In this document: piece after piece, positions 21,485-32,074 of the stretch
How the letters are laid out: the number at the start of each line of letters is the position of its first letter
Numbering within the stretch: the first letter of the stretch is position 1
Made by a program: the position numbers and the translations under genes
Notes under the pieces: model-generated
Told to the model about the DNA's origin: nothing
The model's input: the letters and a program-made list of their open reading frames with translations, nothing else
Databases searched by the model: none
NCBI GenBank assembly: GCA_963971225.1
Contig: OZ020267.1
Span: forward strand, 125,578,068-125,642,067
Direction: 5' to 3'
DNA: 64,000 nucleotides
From: Melieria omissa
Lineage: Eukaryota; Arthropoda; Insecta; Diptera; Ulidiidae

Positions 21485-21838
21485 AATAATGAGTCCAGCG
21501 CGCTGGCTTCCTATACCGAGCGCCCCAGGTTCGATTCCTGGCGTGGGCTGGAAAAAACACTCATCTACTTCTATCGCTATCCACATGAAGCAGATGAGAA
21601 TCACAAGAATCACACAAGTGCGCTCTTGGCAGGCAATGGCAAAAACCTTCAAGTGTAAAAGATAAACTGCCAATCGCCGTTCGGATTCGGCGTTAAACTG
21701 TAGGTCGCCCCCTTATACACATTTGCGTGTTGCATACACATTTCAAACGGGTGGAATTTGTGGTATCACAACGGGCCCATAGGCCTAAGTGTGTCTCATA
21801 CAGAGGCAGCCACTAAACCAACCAACCAACATTAATGC
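21485..21838 (+). mobile_element. tRNA-derived SINE-like element
   Basis: A tRNA-like head includes CCAGGTTCGATTCCTGG (21529-21545): a perfect T-stem/loop containing the polymerase III B-box GGTTCGATTCC. It is followed by a body holding CGCCGTTCGGATTCGGC, AAACTGTAGGTC and GTATCACAACGGGCCCATAG. The tail is CCAACCAACCAACA. The rest of the cloverleaf is too diverged for a functional tRNA. Body motifs recur elsewhere: inverted CCTACAG/CCGAACGGCG at about 38630-38665, and CACAATGGG-type motifs at 31570, 37600, 61495 and 61885. I cannot place the exact ends. Confidence 0.5.
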
Positions 21839-21839
21839 A

Positions 21840-24800
21840 GAGCGACATAGAGGGAACATAAGTATGTACAAAACGAGAGAGAAGGAATGTTATTGTATAG
21901 ATCTATAGATCTTTAAACACAGCATTCCTTTAGTAAATTTATTTGGTTATGTTTTATCCATTTGTTGCTTACCACGCAACGGAAAACTTTGTTAAAGAAT
22001 TGCGTTGGGTCCGGAAAAGAAAATGGGATATGCCAATATGAGTTCAGCTCAGTACTTGTAAAGGACTTATTTTGATATTTTTAAGAAATTCTAATCAATA
22101 AAATGTATAAAATTTTGTTGAACTTTATTTCCAATTTGAAACAACTCTGATAAATCTTTTCAAATCTATATTCAATATAGAGAGTTTCGAAGTGACTGAA
22201 GTAGTTGGTACCTTCAGGTTGCAAGATCTGGGCTATAGAAAGTAAGTATCATAACTGTTCAGTCAAACTATGTTAAGCCAGGTATATATTGGAATGCAGG
22301 AAGAAAGGAAGGAGTGCAGGCTCTACCTGGGATTACTTACGGATTACTGCCTAGTGCAAGTCTCTCCTTTGAGACTGGGTATCTTTAGTGGTTAAGTGCG
22401 GGGTATGAGAGGAATTCTTGTACATTTTCTCTGCCACTGATCAGCGCTCTCAAGACTATGGTTGATTCACTTAGGTATTCTACTGAGAGACTGGAGAGGA
22501 AGTCCAAAACAAAGGTCAGCGCCCAACTAGGATTCTCTACAGGGGCTCGTATGTGTCTAGATTTGTAAATGTATATATCTGTAACTGTACAGTAAATGTA
22601 AATATGTAACAGCAGGTGTAACTCAATCTACTTTCATATTCGGTGGCTTACCATAGTTTTTTGTGACCTGGCATTGGCCTAACAGAAGCCTTGGTCAATC
22701 TGATATGCTTTTTCTGAAGCGTTTTCTATATCGAAATTTTCTGTATGGTATCGAGCAAATCAACATTGAACTACGCGCTGGCTTTCAATATGAAGACTTC
22801 TTATATACATTGCAATAATATGTTGCGAAGATGTATTTAATCTAAAGTCATGTTTTTAAATAAATATTTATTTTAATGTATTGTCGGTAGAGAGTATAAA
22901 GTCAGTGGATCTCCATTCAAAAACAATCATAACTCAACAGCCAAAGAAGCCTGAACCTGTTACTGAGAGCGTTGAAAATTCTGTACACCCACTGCGGAGT
23001 GTAGGGTACGAAATTACTTGCATTAACGCATTCGCCTGTAATTTCATATTCCCTAAAATATATCTGTGTACGTTGGTCTGTAGTTACTTGCACTTAAGTG
23101 TGTCTTTTTGAATTGCCTGCAAATGCGTGAAGGTATTTAAATGGCGTAATTTATGAGGCATACATTTGGGAGAATTGGCTGGCACCCACTTATACGAGTA
23201 TGTGTTGCATAATTGTAGGCCAGCTCGAATGAATGTGGCAGTTAATGCACTTAATTAACGTGTTGTCTACCACTACATATAAATTTGAATTGATTTCAGC
23301 GCCTAAAAGCACACTAAAGGCTAAACGTACACGAATTGTTCAATGCGTTATGCAAAGTGATAAGCATAACGGTTGGTTATCTGAATCAGTATGCAATTTA
23401 TATTTTAATGCTGTCTTGTTTGCAAGACAACAACGTCTGCCTGGAAGAAATCAAAATTGTTTCACAAAATATATTAAATGAAAATAATAATCATAAAAAG
23501 TGAATAAAAAATTAAAACTGATTTAATATCTTAAACACTGAGTTTACATATCGAAATGCACAAATGCCGAGTACTTTAAATGCCCCAAAGAGATGTGCAA
23601 ACACCACAAAGTGCACGTTGCGGCAGTCACTTTCACAGAATTCATGGTCGACTTACAATGAATAATCACACAGCCAGTCAGTCCAACATCAGGTCAGCTG
23701 TGGCGAATGGCAGTTGAAAAGAATGTATCTGTGTATCTACAACAACACACTTTGGCATCTGCACTTTTGTGCACAAAGCCTCCACCTCGGCTTGCAGTGC
23801 ATAATTCGTTGTTCAATTTTGCGCAGGAAACTATGCAACGACCCATTTTTCACAAATTGTTTTTGCCGAGTTAACATGCAACGGTTCGACCGTCTGCCAT
23901 TTGTATCATTTTTTCTGCATACGCACTGCCGGCAAAATCTTTCTTATCTGCTGTGAGAAATTTATGTCTTGTCGTTTGATGATAATGCAAAGCAGAACAG
24001 CGAGTGAGCGGAAGAAAGGGGAAGCGTGAAAAGAGAAGGAAAAAGGAAAAGTTTGGATTGTTGCTTTATGTGAGCAATGCTGCAAGGCAGCGAAAGTGCG
24101 TTGCTATGGCGAAGAGCGCAAAAAGTATGCAAGGAAAATTTGCAATTCAAGGTGTGATTAGAATATGAATGTGTGCGTGTGTGAGAGTGTGTGTGTGTGT
24201 GTGTGTATGACTGTGGTTGTTATGTGCAGCAGGCAGTTGCATGCAAATCAATTATTACTGTTGGTTGATTTTGGGTTAAAGTTTAGAAAAAGCGGTGCAC
24301 ACCTTTTTGTGGTTTGATTTTTTTGGTTCATGTAGGTCATCGTTGTAAGAAAAATTATTTTGAAATTGTATGCTAAACCAAAGAAAGAAGAACTCAGCTG
24401 TTGTTGTTGCTATATTGAACAATTTTGCATAATAAATTTAACCATATAACGCTTATAATAATTTTTAAAATGTATCCATTTAAATGCGCAGAAAATGTTA
24501 CGCACCCCAATCACTTTTGAATGCAATCATAAACAAAAAACTTTAACACTCTTAACTACGACTTTGTTCAGCAAAAATTTTTGTTTACTTCAAATATTAT
24601 AAATTTTTACTTTCTAATGAAATTTCACACCATCCACTTCATAAATTGTTCAACAATTATGAACTAAAATTCTACGAGCAGCATTTAGCGTTAATCAATA
24701 CATTTCCTCAAATTCCTTGTCACACCGCACCGCCGCTCGTCTACCGCACACATTGTGGACAACATAGCAATTTTCCATACTTAAGAATTCCAATTGGTAT

Positions 24801-25685
24801 TTTGTGCAGTTCATATTTCATTGCGGATTTCGCAAGAAATAATCATGAAAATGAAAATAACTGTTGCTGCAGCGAAACGAAATCGTAGTCGTAACACACA
24901 CGTTTGTGTGTATGTGTGAACTTCATACTTACATGCACATACGGTATGTGTGTCTGTGCGCACATACTCGCATGCACGCTGGATGTGTGTGCACCCTAAA
25001 AGGATTCACCGCCTTTTGTCCAAGTGAAAGTGTGTGTGTGTGTGTGTTTGAGTTTGTGAAGCAGGCGAATCAAGTTGCAGAAATTCGTGCTTAGAAATGC
25101 ATTAAAATTTTAGTTTTTAATCAAGCAAAAGGGGAATTTTCAAGCAGCAGCAAATAAATACAAAACCTACATAAACACACTAACTATTATACAGGGTGCT
25201 CTAAGAGAAGTTAGTACATTTTTTTATTGCAAGAGAAGAAACCACTTATGGACACTTGACTTGAAACCACTCATGTGATGAGTGTTGTGAAAATTCTTTG
25301 CAGGAAGACTGAATTGTTGAGTACTACTACGATTACCTAAGCCCCGGTTTGAAATGCAGTAAAATAGTTGAGTAGACAATACAATTCTTGATATCTAATT
25401 GGAACCATACAGAACATTTCATAATGATGGATAATTTAAAGCATACATGACAAGTTTTCACGCTTTTGCGTTGTTTTTTAATGTCGACTGTGATATATTT
25501 TGGGTACAAATCTACATAGCAACCGTGTTCATCATCACATGTTCTTGCCACCTGAAACCACCTCTTTTTTTCGTGCCAGGATATATCTTTATATTCTTGT
25601 CTTTGTGATCTTCATTTCATTTCCCAAACTCACTATTGGTCTTTATCGGTTTGTTTGTTCTGATGAGGACTATCGAATATGAACC
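21840..25685. other. Mostly unique DNA, no supported gene
   Basis: Contains TG runs at 24189-24206 and 25031-25046, and a stretch at 22230-22600 that may be old repeat debris but matches nothing I recognise. ACAGGGTGCTCTAAGAG at 25192 resembles a DNA-transposon end, but no partner end is visible. Frames up to 89 residues lack recognisable domains. Confidence 0.35.
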
Positions 25686-25689
25686 AACA

Positions 25690-25905
25690 ACGAGATGTAT
25701 GAACTGTTTAGAAACATGGACGTGACACAGCGAATTAACATCCAGCACCTGCTTTGGCTTAGCCATGTCTCCCGTATGGACGTTGAAGCTCCGGCAAAGA
25801 AGGTGTTCGATGCGGTAATTAGAGGTCAACAGTGAAAAAGAGGACCGAGAGTGACATTTTGACCGACGCCTAAGACGATTAATCAACTAAAAGACCGACA
25901 AACCT
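25690..25905 (+). mobile_element. Non-LTR retrotransposon fragment (same family as 2681-2903)
   Basis: The plus strand encodes NEMYELFRNMDVTQRINI, QHLLWLSHVSRMDVEAP and AKKVFDAV before a stop. This is the segment just upstream of and overlapping the start of the 2.68-kb copy. The sequence after the stop is diverged, but GTCAACAGTGAAAAAGAGG still aligns. Broken; no tail repeats retained. Confidence 0.75.
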
Positions 25906-26049
25906 ACACTTAAGCCATAAGGCCTAAAAGTATGCAATGTACAGTATAAAATCTTCGTTCAAGTTTTGCGTTTTGCTGTACGTTGCATATTTTTAAGCGT
26001 CATAGTACTTTCGGGAACTATCCCATGAACGATTCGAGGGAATGTCATA

Positions 26050-26800
26050 TGTTTCGAGATTAAAATTTTGCCCGGAAAAATAGTATTAAAGGCAACTGGG
26101 AATGGTGCTGCCAGTCAGTTTTGGTTTTGGCAAACGCGAGGGTGATGCGGATAATTGTGGTAAAATAAAGTGACTGTTTGCAATTGTGAATAAAGTGACT
26201 ACTGAAGTGAACTGAGCAAAAGAATCTTAGTTGTGTTTTAGTTTTGCCAGATCAGATGATGATACCTCTTAGATTTAGGAGAGCCTTGGCCTTTTAGGAG
26301 AATTTTTAGGAGGAAGAATTGTTTTGGAGAAAGTTTGAGATTTGCGTTTTATGTTTATTTATTTTGTTACGAAAAGTTTAATTTTTATGTAAAATTTTAC
26401 ATTTAAATTTAAAGAAGTTACAAAAGTTACATTTCATACCGAATTTCACTTTATTTATTTTTTATTTCATTACTTATTATTTTTATTATTATATTGAAGT
26501 TCTTAAGCTGAATGAATAAAAAAAATAGAAATTAAATATATTGTAATGAAATAAAATTAAATAAAAATTAAATACATTTTTATTTTTTACTATATATTTT
26601 TACTATATTTCTTTATTATATGTTTTTTTTTATTTCTTAGATTATAGAAAAGATTAGATTATTTTTTGGAACTTTTAAGTATTTTAAAGGAAATTTCAGT
26701 TTTTGTTTTAAGACGACAACACCATTGTATTTTGATTTATTTTGGCACAATTCAGCAATACGAACTGTGCCTGCGTTGGCTTCAAAATGTGTGCTTACAT
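26050..26800 (+). mobile_element. LTR-like remnant with internal insertion (low confidence)
   Basis: The sequences around 26085-26245 and 26730-26775 resemble the two halves of 51370-51590: AGTATTAAAGGC versus AGTATAAAAGGC, runs of GTGAA..AAGTGA, then TTATTTTGGCACAAT and ACGAACT. In this copy an unrelated dispersed repeat (about 26247-26362) plus AT-rich DNA separates the halves. The TGGCACAATYCAG motif could be a primer-binding site next to an LTR end, but no gag or pol frame supports that. Confidence 0.3.
26247..26362 (-). repeat. Dispersed repeat E, reverse copy
   Basis: Reverse complement of the CTCCTAAAA-rich block at 54445-54597 and 54741-54893. Shared features are GCCAGATCAG, TTAGGAGA, CTTTTAGGAGAA and GAATTGTTTTGGAGAAAG. 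Non-coding. Confidence 0.7.
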
Positions 26801-27547
26801 CGCTAGTTGTAAAGTTTCATGTTGAAAAATTGACATTTTTTTGGGCTAGCATCCTCATGGAGATTGAAGAGATCCTCAGTTGAGTTAAGTGTCATAGGTC
26901 GGAGCAGGAAGTAATTGAGATGAGAAATGTCTGAAAAATATGGTAGATGGGCGCTTCAAGTAGGTTTTGCTGGGTTATCATTTCACCTAAAGTACGAGTG
27001 CTGCGAATTTTTTAAAGTCAACGGTCTGTATGAAAGTGTTAAGAAATCATACCTTCTTACCAAGGTTCCTGTTGGAAAACAACGTATTGTCCTTGATAAA
27101 CCATTTCCTACAGTACACAGTTTTCGATTGCTGATGGATGGATGCATGCCTGAGGATGTCGTATCAAATTGTCATCCTCCGTCAGAATATGAAGTAAGCG
27201 TATATCTTTTCTTTTTTAGATGTTGACGCATGCAAAAGATCTTTCGGCGTCTCTTGGTTTCAATAAGCGTGACTCCCAGTTTTCTGGCTCCTGCGTACCT
27301 TCTAATGCTTTTCAACGTTAGGACTGTTTGATGGTCAATTAATCATGATTCCGCAAATTCAATGTCCGCTCGACATAAGTTTTCATCGAGTCAAACCTAC
27401 AATACTTCTTTTTGAAACTAAATCGTCAACATTAAATTATTTATTTATTGAGCAAGAATGAGACTCGAATTGGAATACACTGTACACTCTCATGCACAAA
27501 CACACACACATACACATACGCGCCTCTAGTTGTACGGCTGCCGTTGC
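26801..27547. other. Unrecognised DNA
   Basis: A 99-residue plus-strand frame at 26927-27226 (starting MSEKYGRWALQVGF) has no domain I recognise, and no splice or promoter context supports it. Otherwise nothing. Confidence 0.3.
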
Positions 27548-27551
27548 TTAA

Positions 27552-28266
27552 GGGGCCCGAACACTGTAAACTGCGATTTTTCATATGTTTTTTATTTTAT
27601 TTATTAAAAAAAAACGGACGTTCCGATTTACATGAAACTTTACACATATATTAATAAATGTTTAGATTACCTTTTTTACTACCTTTTTTAATTCGATTTG
27701 CCCCTTTCAAAACTTAAAACGCGATTATCTCGAAACCATGTTTTTTGACCGCGTTGACAGCATAACTGAAAAAGTTTTTATCCGATCGACCTGATTCAAA
27801 TTGCATTCTATTCGGGAATAGTGTCGCTTCTGCTCGACGTAGCCGTTTTTCGATATATGTCAAACTTTTTTTTTTATAAATAATTTAGTGCAAAATTTTA
27901 CGCGAAAAAAAAAACTTTTTCTTCAAACAGCCGCCATTTTTTTTCTAATCAATATTTTTAAAATCCCCTACGTCAAACAGTAGCCAGTAATGTATATTTC
28001 AAGAATCTTTTTTGTTTTTTGCTCTAGGAGGCTCCGTTATGCTGATTTGCTGTCAACGCGACAAGGGTCATTTTAAAAAGACGACATTTTGGATCAGCTA
28101 CAGAATACAAACATGGCCGCAAAAAAAAAAAAAAAAAATTGTTTTCGATAATCTAAACATTTATTAACATATGTGTAAAGTTTCATGTAAATCGGAACGT
28201 CCGTTTTTTTTTAATAAATAAAATAAAAAACATATGAAAAATCGCAGTTTACAGTGTTCGGGCCCC
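27552..28266. mobile_element. 715-bp TTAA MITE with about 118-bp terminal inverted repeats
   Basis: TTAA flanks both ends (27548-27551, 28267-28270). The ends read GGGGCCCGAACACTGTAAAC and continue almost perfectly inverted to about 27669 / 28149, including the GGACGTTCCGATTTACATG block. A second inner inverted pair, GCGTTGACAGC (about 27753) and GCTGTCAACGCG (about 28053), lies inside. No transposase is present. A TTAA target with long inverted repeats suggests a piggyBac-type partner, though GGGG rather than CCYT ends leave the family open. Confidence 0.88.
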
Positions 28267-28270
28267 TTAA

Positions 28271-28924
28271 ATGCCATAAGGACGAAGTGCAGAAATTTTA
28301 CTGCTTTGATGCAGCGCGCCCAGTCAAATGTTTAAATGGTCCGCAGGCGTAAAATTCTTGTTTTGTAAACGCGTAAATTTAACTAAATTTACAATGTGTT
28401 GTTTTGCATTTAAGTTGTTTTTTCGGTGCTTTTTGTTTTCAGTTGTATGCTCACCATGCCATTGTTATGCGGTCATTACTGTTGTTGTTGTTGTTGTTAT
28501 TGCTGTTGTTTTCGTAGCTGTTGCTGATTTATAAATCTGCTCGAAAACTTTCGCAATTGAGTTTGAGTGCAAGAATTAACTTGATTTTTGTAAAAGTTCT
28601 GGCGGCACAACAACATCTTGTGCCCACTTCCGCCTACGCCGGCTGCCCCATCCAACGCTGATTCTGATTCTTTGTTGTGCGTAAATCAAAAGTTGAAAAT
28701 ATTGCTCCAAGTCCTTTGCCGCGGCCAACACTAGCGGTTGGCTTTCTCGGTAACTGCGTCACATTACTACACACGCAGAGGCATAAAGCAAGTGCTGCCA
28801 GTTGGCACGAGGCAGCCAAGTCGGGGGCGTGGAAAAGCCAAAATCAAAATGTAGATTAACTGTGAATTGTGTTTGTTTTATTACACAAAACGAGCGAGCA
28901 AACGCGAACCAGTAGCAAATAATC

Positions 28925-28973
<49 letters not shown>

Positions 28974-29550
28974 ATGCCAAGTATGCCCAGCTTTCATTTG
29001 CTCTCGCATTGTTATTGTTGTTGCAGCGTGCGAAAACTTTTCCACTTCAGCAAACGCTTTCAGTATTAAATCACTTTAGCTTTGTTCTTCCTGTTATGCT
29101 TCTTGTTATTTTTTCTTGTCATTGTTGTTGCCATTGCTGTAGTTGTTGTATTTTATTTTAATCTTCTTCTTCGCACACATATTTTTAAATTAAGTTGAAG
29201 TGCGGTGAGATAAGTTGCAATTGTCCGAAAAAAGTAAAAGCAGAGAAATTGTTCGTCTTTTTCACTTCGCCATGGCAGCCGATGTACTCGTAAAGCTGGC
29301 AACACACTTGGCCGTAGTTCGACATAAATCGGGAAACTTCATGAAATTAACATCATTGAAAGAAAATTTACAAGCAATAAATTTGAAAGTTATGCAAGGT
29401 TGGTTACAAATATATTGGGTGACAAATCTTCTGATGGAATCAAATCTCTTTAAATATGATTATTTGTCCTGACTGACTGACCACACCGCTGAAGCTACAA
29501 GCATTAAATTTAAACTATAGGCACATCTTGAAAAATCAACCTCTGCTTTG
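28271..29550. other. Unique DNA with TG and GTT runs
   Basis: Frames here are driven by the TG repeat and GTTGTT runs. No supported gene. Confidence 0.4.
28929..28970. repeat. (TG)21 microsatellite
   Basis: Uninterrupted TG dinucleotide run, the longest in the window. Confidence 0.98.
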
Positions 29551-30442
29551 ATGGAATTTTTTGAAACTCGGTGTCTCAAAGGGCAAAACATGGGCTAAGA
29601 TGTTGTATGAAGAAACGCGATTTAATGGGCCTATTGATTTTAAATTTGGTGAAAATATTTCAAACAAAAAATAATTCGATACGTATTTTTAATTTTTTTG
29701 AAAATCAAAGTTTAACAGGGTCAGCGGGTCTACGAAAAAAATGAACCTATGAGTCTATTGACATCAATGTTTTCGAAAACGCTTGAAATCAAAAATAATT
29801 TGAGAAATGTTTCTAATATTTTCGAAAATCAGAACTTAAAGGGATCAACCAAGGATTATAGGTTTGTCTGAAGAAACATGATTTATTACGCCTTTTGGCT
29901 GCAAACTTGGTGAAAGTACTTGAACTGTAAAACAACTCGATACGTGCCCTTCATTTTTTCGAATATTAAAAGCGGACGAGGTCAACAATGGGTTAAAAGT
30001 TTGTATAGAAAAACAAATGGGCCTTTTACTTCAAACTTAGTGAAAGCGCTTACACTTAACATGCGAAATAATTCAATACGTGTTTTCACTTTTTTGAGAA
30101 TCGAAATCTGACAGGTCAACGTTGGGTTAAACGTTTGTATTGAGAAACAAGATTTTTCACTTCAAACTTGGTGAAAGAAATCTTGGTGGGAAATAATTTT
30201 AAGTATGTTTTTTATTTTTTCGAAAATAGTATAGAAATAGAAATCTGACGCGGTCAACGATGGGTTAAATTTATATTGAGTAGTCTTGGCGGGAAATAGT
30301 TTAACAAGTATTTAATATTTTTTCGAAAATAAAAATCTGACAGGGTCAACGATGGGTTAATGTTTGTGTGGGGAAACATGATTTAATCCCCCAATTGACT
30401 TCAAATGCAGTGAAAGCACTTCGATAAGAAATAATTATTATA

Positions 30443-31194
30443 TCAGGTGTACAACTTTGCTTCCGCCGTTTTTTTCCAAAATTAAAAGCTTTATTGCGAA
30501 AAAGTGCTTACAGATGTATTATTCAAAGTATTGTCCGTCGCTAGCGACAACTTTCTCCCATCTTTCCGGCAATTTTCGGATCCCGGCTCGAAAAAAGGAG
30601 TCCTCTTTTGACGCTATCCATGAAGCAATCCATTTTTCCAATTCTTCGAAGGATTGAAAATGTTGATCTGCCAGGCCGTGTGCCATCGAACGGAATAGGT
30701 GGAAGTCAGAAGGGGCGACATCTGGGGAATACGGCGGGTGGGGCAAGACTTCCCATTTCAGCGTTTCCAGGTACTTTTTGACCACTTTTGCGACGTGAGG
30801 CCGAGCATTGTCGTGTTGGAGGATGACTTTGTCATGTCGCTCTTGATACTGTGGCCGCTGTTCTTTTCGCGCGCGACTAAGGCGCATCAGTTGCGTTCGG
30901 TAGCGATCTCCTGTGATGGTTTCTGAGAGCATTCGATGCGCTTCAGCTGCATTTTTTTTCGAATTGTAACAGAAAAGTAAAACTTCCCGCAAATGGCGAG
31001 AATTGGGCACATAAACGGACATTTTCGAGCGTGAATAATACGAAAACAAGAACAACTGTCACTGAAACGGCGATGACAATTCGTTAGGCACTGTCCACAC
31101 TCACTTTAAAGGCATTACCATCTATGTATTTCAACCAGCCTCAGCCGGTACAGCCACCTATCGGAAAACGGCGGAAGCAAAGTTGTACACCTGA
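30443..31194 (-). mobile_element. Internally deleted mariner, family 3, copy 1 (752 bp)
   Basis: Near-perfect inverted terminal repeats of about 30 bp start TCAGGTGTACAACTTTGCTT. TA duplications lie at 30441-30442 and 31195-31196. The intact ends imply it could be moved by a transposase supplied elsewhere. It is inserted within the Helitron-like array and is therefore younger than that array. The same family is at 53683-54431. Confidence 0.95.
30519..31022 (-). pseudogene. Mariner transposase with in-frame internal deletion, copy 1
   Basis: The frame is open from MSVYVPNSRHLREVLLFCYN (start near 31022; an upstream in-frame ATG exists at 31055) to QYFE-stop at 30519. After MLSET it jumps to TGDRYRTQLMRL, skipping most of the DNA-binding domain and the first catalytic aspartate. 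It keeps HDNARPH (second Asp) and SPDVAPSDFHLF (third Asp), and the C-terminus LPERWEKVVASDGQYFE. A full-length protein is about 345 residues; this one is about 167. Although the frame is unbroken, the protein cannot be catalytic because the DDD triad is incomplete. Confidence 0.93.
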
Positions 31195-31309
31195 TATAAT
31201 TTTTTTTTCTTAAAAATCTGACAGGATCAACAAAGGGTTAAGAAAAATTTGATTTATCCGCTCCATTAACTTTAAACTTGCGTACAAAGCCGCGGGGCCC
31301 TGCTAGTTT

Positions 31310-31825
31310 TGTTATATAAAGCATTGTCTCAATAGGCCTTGAAATTGCAGCCGCAGTTGTTAAAAATAGATCAAAAGAAGACCTTCCCTTCTTTGCAACT
31401 GTCCGGGGCTCTCAAGATGGAAATGAAAATCTCTAGGTTCACCACTCTTCACAAACTTGCATGACCGCAGAATAGCCAATCTAAGTGATCGGTGATTCAT
31501 CCATGAATTAAACTACCTTAGTCGGATGTTTTAATTACTTGCATCATCGACACATCATTCTTTCCTTTTGTGATATCACAATGGGTCCAACTTTTTGCCT
31601 GTCTAGCTAACCCAACCTTGTGTCATATGGTGTATTGAAATAATTTTCTATTTGAATCAGATTTTGTTTTAAAACTCTTAAAATATCTTTTGAGCTTTGT
31701 TCACACAACAGCGAACGAAAAGTATCAAATCATGTGTCTGCTGCAGTTTCTGTGTCGTACAGTTAATGATGAAAGCATTTTTAGAGATTTCCAATTTAGA
31801 CTAAAATCCTTCTTGGATTCACTGC
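31310..31825. other. Unrecognised DNA with a dispersed-repeat motif
   Basis: GTGATATCACAATGGGTCC near 31569 followed by GCCTGTCTAGCTAACCCAACC matches motifs seen at 37600, 61495 and in the SINE-like element at 21.77 kb. No gene is seen. Confidence 0.35.
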
Positions 31826-31829
31826 TTAA

Positions 31830-32070
31830 CCCCTTGACGTATTTCCACGAGTCTGACTCGTGGTACAATTTTTGTGCCAAACATGATTATCACGAGTCTG
31901 ACTCGTGGTACAATTTCTGTGCCTAACATGATTAACACGAGTCTGACTCGTGGTCAGTGTTGTTTTTTAGAAAAATTAAATTGGGCATTTCAATTTTTTA
32001 AATCGGGCATTTGCCCGGGCAGTGAGCGAACAGTTGGAAACGAATTTCGTTGCGCTGATACGTCAAAGGG
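31830..32070. mobile_element. 241-bp TTAA MITE with three CACGAGTCTGACTCGTG palindromes
   Basis: TTAA flanks at 31826-31829 and 32071-32074. The inverted ends are CCCCTTGACGTAT and ATACGTCAAAGGG. Three perfect copies of the palindrome CACGAGTCTGACTCGTG (single-base centre) start at about 31847, 31891 and 31937. The intervening sequence ACAATTT.TGTGCC.AACATGATTA is itself repeated, so the left half is a tandem array with about 44-bp spacing. No coding capacity. Confidence 0.87.
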
Positions 32071-32074
32071 TTAA

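Larger units (their letters stand above)
29556..31306 (+). mobile_element. Helitron-like element with minisatellite core, copy 2, interrupted by a mariner
   Basis: At least seven degenerate units, identified by (A/G)GGTCAACGATGGGTTA-like cores near 29715, 29839, 29968, 30111, 30250, 30343 and 31221, are spaced about 93-143 bp apart (most 124-143). Each has a following AACATGATTTA and an ACTTCAAACTTGGTGAAAG stretch. A mariner (30443-31194) splits the array. The right end, GTACAAAGCCGCGGGGCCCT then GCTAG|T, ends in CTAG followed by T, resembling insect Helitron 3' ends, and matches the end of 4635-4990. No helicase/Rep gene. The left boundary is not defined. Confidence 0.6.

Noticed and set aside
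21529..21545. Possible functional tRNA gene
   Set aside because: Only the T-arm is well formed. Acceptor, D and anticodon arms cannot be paired convincingly, and the sequence continues into a repeat body, so it is better explained as a SINE head.
25192..25330. DNA-transposon end ACAGGGTGCTCTAAGAG
   Set aside because: Only one end is visible; no inverted partner within several kilobases, so no element can be delimited.
26927..27226. 99-residue frame starting MSEKYGRWALQVGF as a host gene
   Set aside because: No recognisable domain, codon use like the AT-rich background, and no splice or promoter support.
4635..31306. CRISPR-like array suggested by regularly spaced repeats
   Set aside because: The units are about 125 bp, degenerate throughout and in a eukaryotic context; there are no short identical repeats with unique spacers.
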